DNA from: Agarilytica sp033852165
GTDB lineage: Bacteria; Pseudomonadota; Gammaproteobacteria; Pseudomonadales; Cellvibrionaceae
Assembly (NCBI GenBank): GCA_033852165.1
Contig: JAWSUZ010000026.1
Location: forward strand, 16,211-80,210
Direction: 5' to 3'
DNA: 64,000 nucleotides
Below, in pieces: positions 45,588 through 53,361 of the stretch. Within the stretch, counting starts at the first letter, position 1. Each line of letters begins with the position of its first letter. Position numbers and translations under genes: made by a program. The notes below the pieces were generated by a model. That model saw only the letters and a program-made list of their open reading frames with translations. It made no database searches and was not told where the DNA came from.

Positions 45588-46529
45588 TTATATCGCCATA
45601 CGATCGATGGCGAAACGCATTTTAGTCGTCGGGTTTTGATCAACAAGATCAGCCCCGATTAGTTTTTTTAGCTGCTTCACGTCAGCCGAATGAGACAAAC
45701 CCAGTAGACTTATTTTTTCAATAAATGATTCACTCGCAGGGATCAGCTTTCGAATGATTCTATTCAGCAGCGAAAATACAGGAATACGTAAAGCTCTCGC
45801 AGAGGCATCCCCCATAACCAAGGACTCAAGTGTGGTCATGGAGATACTTGACTCATAACCGACATTTAACTCCAGCTGTTTCGCTTCAGTTACTTTCAGT
45901 ATGTGTTCGGACAAACGGATGATGACAGTCGCATAATCATCTACGTCGATAATACTGAAGCGTTGCCGGCCGCTTCCTACGCGCAAACCTTTCGCCAATG
46001 CCTTTTTTAAACCGGGCATAAAATGTCGATCTCCATCACCGACAATAAATCGCGGGCGTAAACTAAACGACCAAATATTATGCGCCTTAGCATATCGCTG
46101 AATTAAACGCTCCACTGCCAAACGAGACTTAGCGAGGCGCGTATCCGGACGACAAAGACTGTGCTCGTTAACGGATTTTTGGCTGCCCGCGCCGTAGACT
46201 GACATGGAGCTTCCATAAATAATGCCGCGACAATGCCTCGGTAAGCGAGTCAAAAACACCTCGATGTTATCCACATTGCACTCAAAACCTAAATTATCTC
46301 GGTCTATTTGCTTACTCGCCAAGTGGACCAAAACAAAAGGCTCTTTTGGGAACAGGTTTTGCGGACAGGCTTTTAGCGTACCATTAACCCTACAAACATC
46401 ACTCTGCTCACTGACCTCGCGATCAGGGCTGCGAACCAAGGCATTAACGCCCACGTCCGACTTCAAGTCTGCTTGCCGCAATACCGCTCTGCCGACAAAA
46501 CCTGTTGAACCTAGTAAGACAAGCTTCAT
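45588..46529 (-). CDS. Extended SDR (NAD-dependent epimerase/dehydratase family), atypical active site
   Basis: The product (313 residues) is an extended short-chain dehydrogenase/reductase. The start at the ATG at 46529 gives the canonical N-terminus MKLVLLGSTGFVGRAVL, with the Rossmann G-x-x-G-x-x-G at residues 7-13. A TTG at 46544 that would overlap the methyltransferase gene is less likely. The central strand 'GIIYGSSMSVYG' is typical. At the catalytic Y-x-x-x-K position the sequence reads T-R-L-A-K ('DTRLAKSRLAVERL'), so the usual Tyr is replaced by Thr. It may therefore be a non-canonical reductase, a binding protein, or use another acid/base residue. The later 'SLRPRFIVGDGDRHFMPGL' and 'FSIIDVDDYA' fit sugar-nucleotide or 3-beta-HSD-like SDRs. 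In the operon it is a candidate for the reduction step after AfsA-type condensation. The function remains inference. Confidence 0.83.
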   Translation of the reverse strand: MKLVLLGSTGFVGRAVLRQADLKSDVGVNALVRSPDREVSEQSDVCRVNGTLKACPQNLFPKEPFVLVHLASKQIDRDNLGFECNVDNIEVFLTRLPRHCRGIIYGSSMSVYGAGSQKSVNEHSLCRPDTRLAKSRLAVERLIQRYAKAHNIWSFSLRPRFIVGDGDRHFMPGLKKALAKGLRVGSGRQRFSIIDVDDYATVIIRLSEHILKVTEAKQLELNVGYESSISMTTLESLVMGDASARALRIPVFSLLNRIIRKLIPASESFIEKISLLGLSHSADVKQLKKLIGADLVDQNPTTKMRFAIDRMAI

Positions 46530-46537
46530 ATCCGTAT

Positions 46538-47197
46538 CTACCAAGCCAGCGGAATTAAACGAGCACGCTCCAACGCGAACTCTTTATAACCAGGAAGATC
46601 AAACAATGCCTTTTCTTCAACGAGAATCCGACGAACCAGGACAGGTAAAAACACAAAGAATAACGCTATTAATACAAACCAATTGAAGAAAAATATGACC
46701 AAGCCAATATGTGCGAGAAACATACCCGTATAGGCCGGATGACGTATCCAGCGATAAGGGCCAGAGTCAATGATTTGGTGGTCGTTAGTAATACGGACAC
46801 GATGGGAATAGAACTTTCCTAAGGTGTAAATCGCAACGAGACGAAAAATAATACTGGCAACAAATATACCCATCCCCACAATCATCCACCGGCCAGGCTC
46901 TGTCCAGACCGTCGGAAAAGCAAGCGCACATGCCACCGTAATGACACGAGCAATGGCATAAGCTTCACAAGTAAGTTTATCCGCAGAGCTAGCCCCTTTG
47001 GTAATCTCCCCCGCTGTAATTTTAAATTCAGAGAAGACCCATAAAACGTACAGAACCATGAATGCGATTCCGCCGGTCTGCATCATTCCAGACCAAGATG
47101 CCAGCTTGACATAGGCCGCATAAATCAAAACGCCGACGAACAGTAGCGCCATAATAAGGGGGTTATGTCGAGAAAAGTTTTTCATTTGCATACTCAT
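46538..47197 (-). CDS. ICMT/PEMT-like integral membrane methyltransferase
   Basis: The product (219 residues) has about five to six hydrophobic segments and the isoprenylcysteine carboxyl methyltransferase/PEMT-like C-terminal signature: 'SGPYRWIRHPAYTGMFLAHIG', then the acidic 'VEEKALFDLPGYKEFALERARLIP'. Known relatives use S-adenosylmethionine to methylate a carboxylate or amine on a membrane-embedded lipid substrate. The ATG at 47197 overlaps the stop of the AfsA-like gene in an ATGA, so the two are probably coupled; a second ATG at 47191 and a third at 47185 are possible. Presence beside a UbiA-type enzyme fits a pathway acting on a lipid in the membrane. The methyl acceptor is not known. 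Confidence 0.86.
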   Translation of the reverse strand: MSMQMKNFSRHNPLIMALLFVGVLIYAAYVKLASWSGMMQTGGIAFMVLYVLWVFSEFKITAGEITKGASSADKLTCEAYAIARVITVACALAFPTVWTEPGRWMIVGMGIFVASIIFRLVAIYTLGKFYSHRVRITNDHQIIDSGPYRWIRHPAYTGMFLAHIGLVIFFFNWFVLIALFFVFLPVLVRRILVEEKALFDLPGYKEFALERARLIPLAW

Positions 47198-48195
47198 CGT
47201 TGTTTACTCACACTCATTTCGGCTTGTGCCAGAAGTTGACCATTTTGCGTTGCTTCAAGTTTTATACCCGTTACAACGCTATTTTTGTGATCAATAACAG
47301 CCTCAAATACGCTCGCAGAAATTACCACGCTATAATTTATCTCAGCGAAACTCTTGAAACTTAACGTCATTGCGTGAGCACGCATCGAATGTCGAGGAAG
47401 ACCGAGTTTTTTCTCCAGAGATCGACTCGCAATCTGTTTAAATGATTCAAGAATCAGCATTCCAGGAACATGATCACAATCATGATCGAAGAAGAATATG
47501 TGCTTTTTATCCACAATCAAATCGGCGACAAAACGGTCATCATCTTTTTGTATAATTTCTTCCAACACCTTGGAATAGTCAACTGCATCAGAGGTAACCA
47601 CGCTGGATTCAACGACTAGGTTTTCAGGTGTCACTCGTCTTTCAATTCTACGACGCGTAATGGATCGAAGTTTTTTGTAGCGGGCATGATCATGAAAAGA
47701 CCAATGGCTTACACCCGTACTAATAACAACTCCATCCTGATAAAACTCAAAATTAGTCGCTACGGAGGTAAGTTCGCCTTTCGCATTGATCTTTTTATCC
47801 TTCATCAGAATCCGCACAACCAAGGGCGTAGACGACAATGATTCATTTGCAATGTGCGCTGCGGCGATTTTAATTTCAAACTTATCTAATACAAACGGCC
47901 TGTCATACGGTACGCCCAAGTATTTATGTGATGTGGCAATGGCCGCTTGACGGCCAATTTCCGTCAATAAAAGTATATTGCGCTCTTCAGGTTCTGGTGT
48001 CTGGCGAAAAAATATATTTGTTTGAGGGATACATGCTCCCACCAAAAACTCTTCATCATTAAACATTCTGATCGCCGTACAATAAACATTTTCTATGCCA
48101 TGCTTATGCGCAAGAGTCTTGGTTACCGTACGATCGAAGGTGAGATCCGTTTGATTAATGACATCTTCAACGTTAATACTACTAACATGTTCCAT
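47194..48195 (-). CDS. AfsA-like (A-factor biosynthesis hotdog) protein
   Basis: The product (333 residues) carries two AfsA-type hotdog repeats. The first (about 20-180) contains 'LLLTEIGRQAAIATSHKYLGVP' and the second (about 200-330) 'DHDCDHVPGMLILESFKQIA', the paired signatures of AfsA. In Streptomyces, AfsA condenses a beta-ketoacyl thioester with dihydroxyacetone phosphate in the first step to gamma-butyrolactone signals. The protein is soluble by appearance, with no signal peptide. Its ATG at 48195 is preceded by an AGGT site and lies 27 bases after the desaturase gene. Length and the double repeat agree with AfsA (about 300 residues). In this proteobacterial setting the acyl donor and acceptor are unknown; the presence of a phosphotransferase, SDR, methyltransferase and prenyltransferase in the operon suggests extensive tailoring. 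Confidence 0.85.
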   Translation of the reverse strand: MEHVSSINVEDVINQTDLTFDRTVTKTLAHKHGIENVYCTAIRMFNDEEFLVGACIPQTNIFFRQTPEPEERNILLLTEIGRQAAIATSHKYLGVPYDRPFVLDKFEIKIAAAHIANESLSSTPLVVRILMKDKKINAKGELTSVATNFEFYQDGVVISTGVSHWSFHDHARYKKLRSITRRRIERRVTPENLVVESSVVTSDAVDYSKVLEEIIQKDDDRFVADLIVDKKHIFFFDHDCDHVPGMLILESFKQIASRSLEKKLGLPRHSMRAHAMTLSFKSFAEINYSVVISASVFEAVIDHKNSVVTGIKLEATQNGQLLAQAEMSVSKQR

Positions 48196-48222
48196 GTAAG
48201 TACCTATATGAATTATTGTGTT

Positions 48223-49167
48223 TTAGATAAAGGAAGTTTCACTACTTTTTTTGTTTGTCTTTTTAGGTTTTTTCCCAACCACCATTCGCTCCCATAAAAA
48301 CGGAACCAACAGCTGCTTAAAATAATTATTGCGCGGATAAGTCTCTTCAAAATCCATCCCGATCACTTTTGGTTGCGCATTTTTTCGATTAAAATACGTA
48401 CCAAAAAGAACATCCCAAACCATCACTACGGCACCGTAGTTGGCGTTGCCTTCTGCAATATCTTTCGAATGATGCCAACGATGAACCTCGTTGGTATTAA
48501 ATAGGTAACTCAAAAACCCAAACTTAAGATCGATATTGGCGTGCTGTATTGCTGCTGCAACAGACAAAACTATCGTGTACAACACCACTACTTGCTCAGT
48601 AGCCCCCAAAACAAGTAGAGGAAGAATCGCGGTAACGAAGTTAATCAAATGATATAGAGGGTGAATTCGAAAGCCGTTAAACCAGTACACACGCTTCACT
48701 GCGTGATGAATGGAATGCAACTTCCAGCCCGTTTTAGTTTCATGCCCCCAACGATGGAACCAATATTTTGCCAAATCCGCGCTCAAAGTGAATACCACCA
48801 ACTGAGCGAGAATAGGCCAATGAATGGGGAATAAGGTATAGCTTGAGTCAGCCAAACCAAAGAAGATGACAAACCCAGCAACCAGCGCCGGAGACAGAGC
48901 TTTTAAGCCCCCCTCAAAAATACCAGCCACCAAAACAAATGAAGACACGTCGGCACTAATATCGCATTGCCTCTTGTTCCAATCCTTATTGAAAGGCATC
49001 AAACGTTCAGTCACCGCAACGATAAGAAGAATCAAAGCGGGAATAACCATGGCCACGACCTCAAGGGATGTCCCTGCTTCAATCAGTAAAAATGCAGCAG
49101 TGAGCGACCCCACGAGCACAAAAGGGAAAAAAGCCCATTGAAAACTTGTTTTAAATTTTTCTTTCAT
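48223..49167 (-). CDS. Fatty-acid hydroxylase/sterol-desaturase-like membrane di-iron protein
   Basis: The product (314 residues from the ATG at 49167) is a membrane protein with about five hydrophobic segments and the His clusters of the fatty-acid hydroxylase superfamily: H138-R-W-G-H142, H151-S-I-H154-H155, and later H-R-W-H-H, which together would bind two irons. Known relatives hydroxylate or desaturate lipids or sterols or cleave alkylglycerol ethers with O2. The C-terminus is basic (KKPKKTNKK). An upstream in-frame start at 49215 would add 16 non-membrane residues; I prefer 49167, though no strong ribosome-binding site is seen for it. It is the first gene of the operon and lies just downstream of the palindromic region. 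It probably oxidises an acyl or isoprenoid chain of the pathway product. Confidence 0.86.
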   Translation of the reverse strand: MKEKFKTSFQWAFFPFVLVGSLTAAFLLIEAGTSLEVVAMVIPALILLIVAVTERLMPFNKDWNKRQCDISADVSSFVLVAGIFEGGLKALSPALVAGFVIFFGLADSSYTLFPIHWPILAQLVVFTLSADLAKYWFHRWGHETKTGWKLHSIHHAVKRVYWFNGFRIHPLYHLINFVTAILPLLVLGATEQVVVLYTIVLSVAAAIQHANIDLKFGFLSYLFNTNEVHRWHHSKDIAEGNANYGAVVMVWDVLFGTYFNRKNAQPKVIGMDFEETYPRNNYFKQLLVPFLWERMVVGKKPKKTNKKSSETSFI

Positions 49168-50418
49168 TATTTGTCCGTAACCTTTTTCGCAGACAAAACG
49201 ATAGTGACCCCCCAAAGCTTTGACGAGCTAATCACGGGGAGAGAATTATCTGTTTGACTGACTATTATGATTATTATTATGTCTGCCCTCTCGGACAGAA
49301 AGACTTATCAATTGGCGATATTTATTTTCGCCAAAAGACCTTAACTCTTACGAAATACCTATCGACCCGATACCGGAATCGGAACCCCGGTTCCGTATTA
49401 TATGTTCAGATCGCCCTAATTAACGCGTTAGGCAATCTAACGGATGACGATTAAACAGTCAACTTCTAATTTCTATTAATAATAATATATACGCTGTTTA
49501 TTCGTTATTGCTATTTGCCTACATCAAGCAGACACACCGAGCAATTTCGAACATTCTCACCCTTCCCTCTCTCAGATTCACGCGATCATGACAAACATAT
49601 TTTGGACTGCGCGGTATATACCGAAGCCTCATATTTTACGCACTGCGGCGACACACCCCAGATCAGAATTTTTATCTTTATATTATGGTCTTGCCCCCGC
49701 CACTCACAAAGTGGGAATGACTTATATAAACAGAAAACTCACACGTAACGAGACCGAAACAGGACAAGTGGAGTCGCCACTTTTCAACTAATATTTTGCA
49801 TTAAGTGCAATAAGACTCAACCGTAATAAAGTGGGTTAAATTTTATTTCATGATTCTCCAAGATGAAATGATCAAACTAATTATTGAAGTTCTAGTTTTT
49901 TAAATTTTAAAATGTTGTTTTCAGGAGAAGTGTATACACATCGTTTTATTCTGGGTAATTGAAAAAATGTATAAGCTCTATCGAAAATCAATATGGCGGA
50001 TTAAGATTTGTTGACGCCAACACCATTAACTTGACGTATTAACTATATGAACACGCCGTCACACGTATAAAAGAATGAAAACCAATAGGTTTTGTTGTTT
50101 TTATATAGCGAATACATTACTTAGTGTTATTGTTTTTTTTGTGGTGAAGGTTTTACGATTTTTGGTCGTCTATTGGTTTGGAAGGTGTAGAGGGACATTT
50201 TCCGGATTCGGTGTGGTTTTTGAGTTACAACGTGGGCTAATTATTTAGAGCATTAATACATCCCTGTGACGATCAAAACAAAAGCATCTACGAGATCGGC
50301 TTTAATAATTCCCATCGAGACAGGTATATTTTCGGCCATAGCGTTCATGCTTACCGTTATTAATAACTGAAAACGGTTTTCTGGGAGAAGGCGTTTACCA
50401 CTTGATTACTCAACCCGC
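49168..50418. other. AT-rich intergenic region upstream of the biosynthetic operon
   Basis: About 1.25 kb carries no convincing gene. Overlapping plus-strand frames of 66-77 codons (49254-49791) have no family pattern. The region must contain the operon promoter and two overlapping palindromes (see separate entry). The part from 49,800 to 50,400 is strongly AT-rich with long T runs, and nothing else is recognised in it. Confidence 0.55.
49367..49395. promoter_or_regulatory. Two overlapping palindromes, candidate operator
   Basis: A perfect inverted repeat CGGAACC-CC-GGTTCCG lies at 49380-49395. It overlaps a second inverted repeat CCGAT-ACCGGA-ATCGG at 49367-49382. They are about 200-230 bases upstream of the first gene of the biosynthetic operon. 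There is no T tract, so a terminator is unlikely. The form is typical of sites for dimeric TetR/AraC-type regulators; the regulator is not known. Confidence 0.55.
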
Positions 50419-50721
50419 CTATTGGTCCTGAAATTCATTTTCAGCTAATTTTTGCCGATACCCTTTAACAAGTAATACCAATATTTGTGTTTCTTGAATT
50501 TTGTAAATAACGCGATAACGGCCCTGAACAATCTCACGCATTTCACTTCTATTAATTTCGGGAACTATACGCCCACTTTCGGGAAATTTTACCAAGCGCT
50601 CCACAGAGTCAAAAATCGTTTCAATCCATTGCTCAGCAGCACAAGGCTTATCTAACGCTATGTAAGTGGCTATATCCCGAGCCTGCTCCACCGCTAAAGG
50701 CGACCAAGTGATCCTGATCAA
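50419..50721 (-). CDS. ParE/RelE-superfamily toxin
   Basis: The product (100 residues) matches the RelE/ParE toxin fold pattern: N-terminal 'ITWSPLAVEQARDIATYI', a middle 'FPESGRIVPEI' and the closing 'YRVIYKIQETQILVLLVKGYRQ'. Such toxins cleave mRNA at ribosomes (RelE) or block gyrase (ParE); the long first helix and the F-P-x-x-G-R-x-V-P pattern favour the ParE branch. Translation starts at a TTG at 50721 that overlaps the antitoxin stop in TTGA, so toxin synthesis is probably coupled to, and lower than, antitoxin synthesis. Regulated with the antitoxin from the operator upstream. Confidence 0.9.
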   Translation of the reverse strand: MIRITWSPLAVEQARDIATYIALDKPCAAEQWIETIFDSVERLVKFPESGRIVPEINRSEMREIVQGRYRVIYKIQETQILVLLVKGYRQKLAENEFQDQ

Positions 50722-50999
50722 CCTTTAACGCCCTTTAAAACGATAGATTTTGCATCTTCATGTGAAATACCACGACCTTCGCTGATCTGAGATTCAGCCT
50801 TGTAGAGCTCTTCAAGCATCTCGAGACGAGCTTGCATCGCTTCAAACTCTACAACATCAGACAGAACGGCAACCGCTTTACCATGCTGCGTAATGACTAA
50901 AGGTCTTTTAGTTACCGTTACTTGCTCCACATACGAACTAACTCCAGCCCTAAAATCGGACAGAGCACGAATATCTTCACTTGGATTGATTCTTTGCAT
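50718..50999 (-). CDS. Phd/YefM-family antitoxin
   Basis: The product (93 residues from the ATG at 50999) is a Phd/YefM-type antitoxin. The N-terminal DNA-binding part reads 'IRALSDFRAGVSSYVEQV' followed by 'KRPLVITQHGKAVAVLSDVVEFE', the usual pattern of the family. The C-terminal third (about 55-93) is the expected toxin-binding tail. I chose 50999 because the 14 upstream in-frame residues run into the palindrome that should be the operator, and because a CAGGTG site precedes this ATG. The gene overlaps the toxin gene by 4 bases. It probably represses its own operon together with the toxin. Confidence 0.92.
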   Translation of the reverse strand: MQRINPSEDIRALSDFRAGVSSYVEQVTVTKRPLVITQHGKAVAVLSDVVEFEAMQARLEMLEELYKAESQISEGRGISHEDAKSIVLKGVKG

Positions 51000-51013
51000 G
51001 AAACACACCTGAC

Positions 51014-51033
51014 TTGTACGTAATAACGTACAA
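51014..51033. promoter_or_regulatory. Palindromic operator of the toxin-antitoxin operon
   Basis: A perfect inverted repeat TTGTACGT-AATA-ACGTACAA (plus strand) lies 15 bases upstream of the antitoxin ATG. Phd/YefM antitoxins bind such palindromes; many YefM sites share a central TGTACA-like core, and each arm here contains GTAC. The position fits autoregulation. Confidence 0.8.
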
Positions 51034-51196
51034 ACTAGCACAAGTCCATGAAAATGGCGATCTTTTGAACTGGGTGCTGCTTTAACGATACCCCTAACTT
51101 ATTGCTTACAGCTATAGGAAGAGCGGCCCGCACTCTAGAAGTAAGTTCACTGAGTACCGACCCTATTAACACGCACAGAATTAATTACGCAAATTA

Positions 51197-51397
51197 TCAA
51201 TAGACATTTTTACGTTGAGACTGAACTTCAAATGCAGAATCAACCAATGCATTGGTGGCCGCATATGACTGTTCACACACATTTTCAAAGTCAGCCAATT
51301 TTCGCTCATCCGGCCAGACGCCGGAAGATTTCGTTAATCGACCAATATCAATCTGATATTGAAAAAGCGCCGCCTCTAGAAACGTCAATGCTGACAT
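51197..51397 (-). CDS. Possible small hypothetical protein between two toxin-antitoxin modules
   Basis: A 66-codon frame from an ATG at 51397 (in-frame codons extend to 51427) encodes an acidic, mixed-composition peptide starting MSALTFLEAALF and ending SQRKNVY. No family is recognised and no good ribosome-binding site is seen. It is divergent from hipB and may be a remnant of a longer gene or chance. Listed because the composition is more protein-like than the surrounding frames. Confidence 0.25.
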   Translation of the reverse strand: MSALTFLEAALFQYQIDIGRLTKSSGVWPDERKLADFENVCEQSYAATNALVDSAFEVQSQRKNVY

Positions 51398-51429
51398 TCG
51401 AACCGTACCAACCACTGTCCCTCCCACTC

Positions 51430-51458
51430 TTGATGACTACATATATATGCACTATAAT
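51430..51458 (+). promoter_or_regulatory. Sigma-70-type promoter of hipBA
   Basis: TTGATG at 51430-51435 and TATAAT at 51453-51458 are separated by exactly 17 bases. Transcription would start near 51465, about 30 bases before the chosen hipB ATG at 51494, which also argues against the earlier in-frame ATG at 51464. Confidence 0.82.
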
Positions 51459-51479
51459 CAAATATGACGACATATGTAG
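51437..51479. promoter_or_regulatory. Candidate HipB operators flanking the -10 element
   Basis: An 8-bp inverted repeat (CTACATAT at 51437-51444 and ATATGTAG at 51472-51479) surrounds the -10 element, and a smaller inverted repeat ATATG-ACGA-CATAT lies at 51462-51475 over the expected start of transcription. HipB dimers bind palindromes in their own promoter, so these are good candidates for autoregulatory sites. Confidence 0.65.
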
Positions 51480-51493
51480 GTACTCCTGTAATT

Positions 51494-51823
51494 ATGGGAC
51501 GTAAAACTAAAGCAATTGAAGAACTGTCTGGCAATGCGGTTGATACTCTAAAACGGCTTGGCGAAAGCATTTCGGTCGCCATTGAATCGCGCGAATCAAA
51601 ACGCAGTTTCGCTGAGCGGATAGGCGTCAGTAGGGATACGTTGAGAAAGCTGACAACAGGAGACCCCTCAATGCAGATCGGCGTGCTTGTTGCGTCATTG
51701 GATGCACTGGGTTTGCTCGATCATCTTGATGCGGTTGCAGAGCCTGCCAATGACAAGCTAGGTCAATCCATACGCATAGGCCGCGTTTCAAGCGGAAAAC
51801 ACACTTTGGATAACGACTTTTAG
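51494..51823 (+). CDS. hipB: HipB-like helix-turn-helix antitoxin
   Basis: The product (109 residues from the ATG at 51494) is a XRE-type DNA-binding protein in the hipB position. The helix-turn-helix is at about residues 40-65 ('SFAERIGVSRDTLRKLTTGD'). Its C-terminal tail ('GQSIRIGRVSSGKHTLDNDF') could contact HipA. The start was chosen over 51464 because the predicted transcription start lies near 51465 and the extra ten residues are not family-like. Only 2 bases separate its stop from hipA. Expected role: bind and neutralise HipA and repress the operon through the palindromes in the promoter. Confidence 0.87.
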   Translation: MGRKTKAIEELSGNAVDTLKRLGESISVAIESRESKRSFAERIGVSRDTLRKLTTGDPSMQIGVLVASLDALGLLDHLDAVAEPANDKLGQSIRIGRVSSGKHTLDNDF

Positions 51824-51825
51824 CG

Positions 51826-53025
51826 ATGATAATTAAAGAAGCCTATGTACACGTCCAAATTGATGGCACAAATGTCGTCGCAGGAAAAATTCAGCACGTG
51901 CAAGAGCGCGGCGGTGTCGATCGATTTTACTTTGTCTATGGGCGCAGTTACCTCAATAGTGAAAATGCGTTTTCAATCGATCCTCGTCAACTCCCACTAT
52001 CCGATAAAACTTTTGTTTTCTCGGAATTACCTTTAGCGTTCCAAGACAATGGACCTGACGACTTTGGCCGATTCATTTATTCCAGATTAAACAAAGGTCG
52101 CCCAACGTCTCCATTGGATTACCATCTATTTAACGGTTCGTACGGTATTGGTTGCCTGTTGTTTTCAAATGATAAAACGATTACTGGTCGCCCCGCTTCA
52201 GCACCGCCAATTTCGTCTCTTGAGACACTGTTAAACGCTGTGCGAAACTTGGAGCAACAGAAACCAATAGCGCCGGATATAGAGCCTATGCTAAACCCCG
52301 CTTCGTCGCTCGGGGGAGCTCGACCCAAAGCGCTTGTTGTCGACGAGAACAACGCTCTTTGGATTGCAAAATTTAATCGCCCCAATGATATTTTCAATAT
52401 CGCCATTGCCGAATATGCGAGCATGAAAACAGCAGAATCTTTGGGAATCAATGTCGCGGAACACAATTTAATTAGCATCAATGATGAACATGTTTTTTTA
52501 TCTAAACGCTTTGACCGGATAGACCGTCGCCGCTGTCATTTCTTATCTGCGTATACGTTTATGGGGGCCAATGAAGCCCGCGCAGATGACCGGATGGAAG
52601 TATTCTCTTACCCGGCACTGGCGCACATGCTAAAAAGAATATCGTCATCTCCTAACGAGGATCGAAAAGAGCTGTTTAAGCGCATGATATTCAATTTAAT
52701 TGTGGGGAATCGTGACGATCATTTAAAAAACCACGGGTTTATCAAGGATGCACACACGCCGCTGTATAGGCTGTCCCCAGCGTATGACGTAGTCCCTGGT
52801 GCAAATTCGAATACTCACGCAATAGGACTTGGGACGGCTGGCGCTTTAGCGACAATTGATAACGCCCTTTCGCGTATTGAAGCATTTGGCATTACTGAAC
52901 AAGAAGGCCTCGATTTTGTAGCGCAGGCAAAAGCGTCTACAGTTACGCTCATCGAATACGCAACAGAGAATGGTATGGCCGCAGAGGAAATAAAAATACT
53001 CAAACAGGGATGTACTACGGAGTAA
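51826..53025 (+). CDS. hipA: HipA-family serine/threonine kinase toxin
   Basis: The product (399 residues) is a HipA-type kinase. An N-terminal subdomain (about 1-120) is followed by the regulatory serine loop S160-S-L-G-G-A-R-P-K168, a conserved lysine in 'WIAKFNRPND' (K182), the catalytic 'NRDDHLKN' (295-302) and the metal-binding 'LSPAYDVVP' with D321. All key kinase motifs are present, so it should be active. Known HipA proteins phosphorylate aminoacyl-tRNA synthetases (GltX in E. coli) and cause growth arrest; the target here is not known. It forms an operon with hipB. The length (about 400) agrees with the shorter HipA branch, with a full N-terminal subdomain in one chain. Confidence 0.93.
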   Translation: MIIKEAYVHVQIDGTNVVAGKIQHVQERGGVDRFYFVYGRSYLNSENAFSIDPRQLPLSDKTFVFSELPLAFQDNGPDDFGRFIYSRLNKGRPTSPLDYHLFNGSYGIGCLLFSNDKTITGRPASAPPISSLETLLNAVRNLEQQKPIAPDIEPMLNPASSLGGARPKALVVDENNALWIAKFNRPNDIFNIAIAEYASMKTAESLGINVAEHNLISINDEHVFLSKRFDRIDRRRCHFLSAYTFMGANEARADDRMEVFSYPALAHMLKRISSSPNEDRKELFKRMIFNLIVGNRDDHLKNHGFIKDAHTPLYRLSPAYDVVPGANSNTHAIGLGTAGALATIDNALSRIEAFGITEQEGLDFVAQAKASTVTLIEYATENGMAAEEIKILKQGCTTE

Positions 53026-53085
53026 AGTCTCTGGCCAAGAGACATTAAATTATTGAAGTTTTAGAGTACCCGTCTTTTTTATTCG

Positions 53086-53349
53086 CTAACCTTTATTCAC
53101 TAACCCAAAGACACTCTCAAAGAAATCTATCCAGCGGAAAGTTTTGCTAACGATAGCGCGAGTTAGTGGTTTCATAAAATAACTGTCTTGCGGAGTAACG
53201 TCGACACTCACGCCGTATTCAACCAGTGATTGAGCAACAACCGGACCTACAGCAGCGACAAATAATTCGTTTAAAGCGGACTGCAATTTCGCTTGCATGC
53301 CATTCGCTGAGGCCACTTTTAGCCAGTAACTGCCCAGAGATCTATAACT
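53086..53349 (-). pseudogene. C-terminal relic of a HemD-like (uroporphyrinogen-III synthase) gene
   Basis: About 85 codons match only the C-terminal part of uroporphyrinogen-III synthase-like proteins: 'LNELFVAAVGPVVAQSLVEYG' followed by 'VDVTPQDSYFMKPLTRAI'. The frame is open upstream to a stop near 53350, but the first two thirds of the gene, including the other lobe, are absent and no start with a ribosome-binding site exists. The fragment ends with its natural-looking stop at 53086. It is most likely a remnant of a gene broken by recombination next to the hipBA insertion. The exact subfamily (cobalamin/nitrate-associated HemD-like proteins have a similar end) cannot be decided. Confidence 0.7.
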
Positions 53350-53361
53350 TCAATTAATACG

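Noticed and set aside
49254..49791. Overlapping short plus-strand frames upstream of the toxin-antitoxin pair
   Set aside because: No conserved pattern, and one covers the palindromes that look regulatory.
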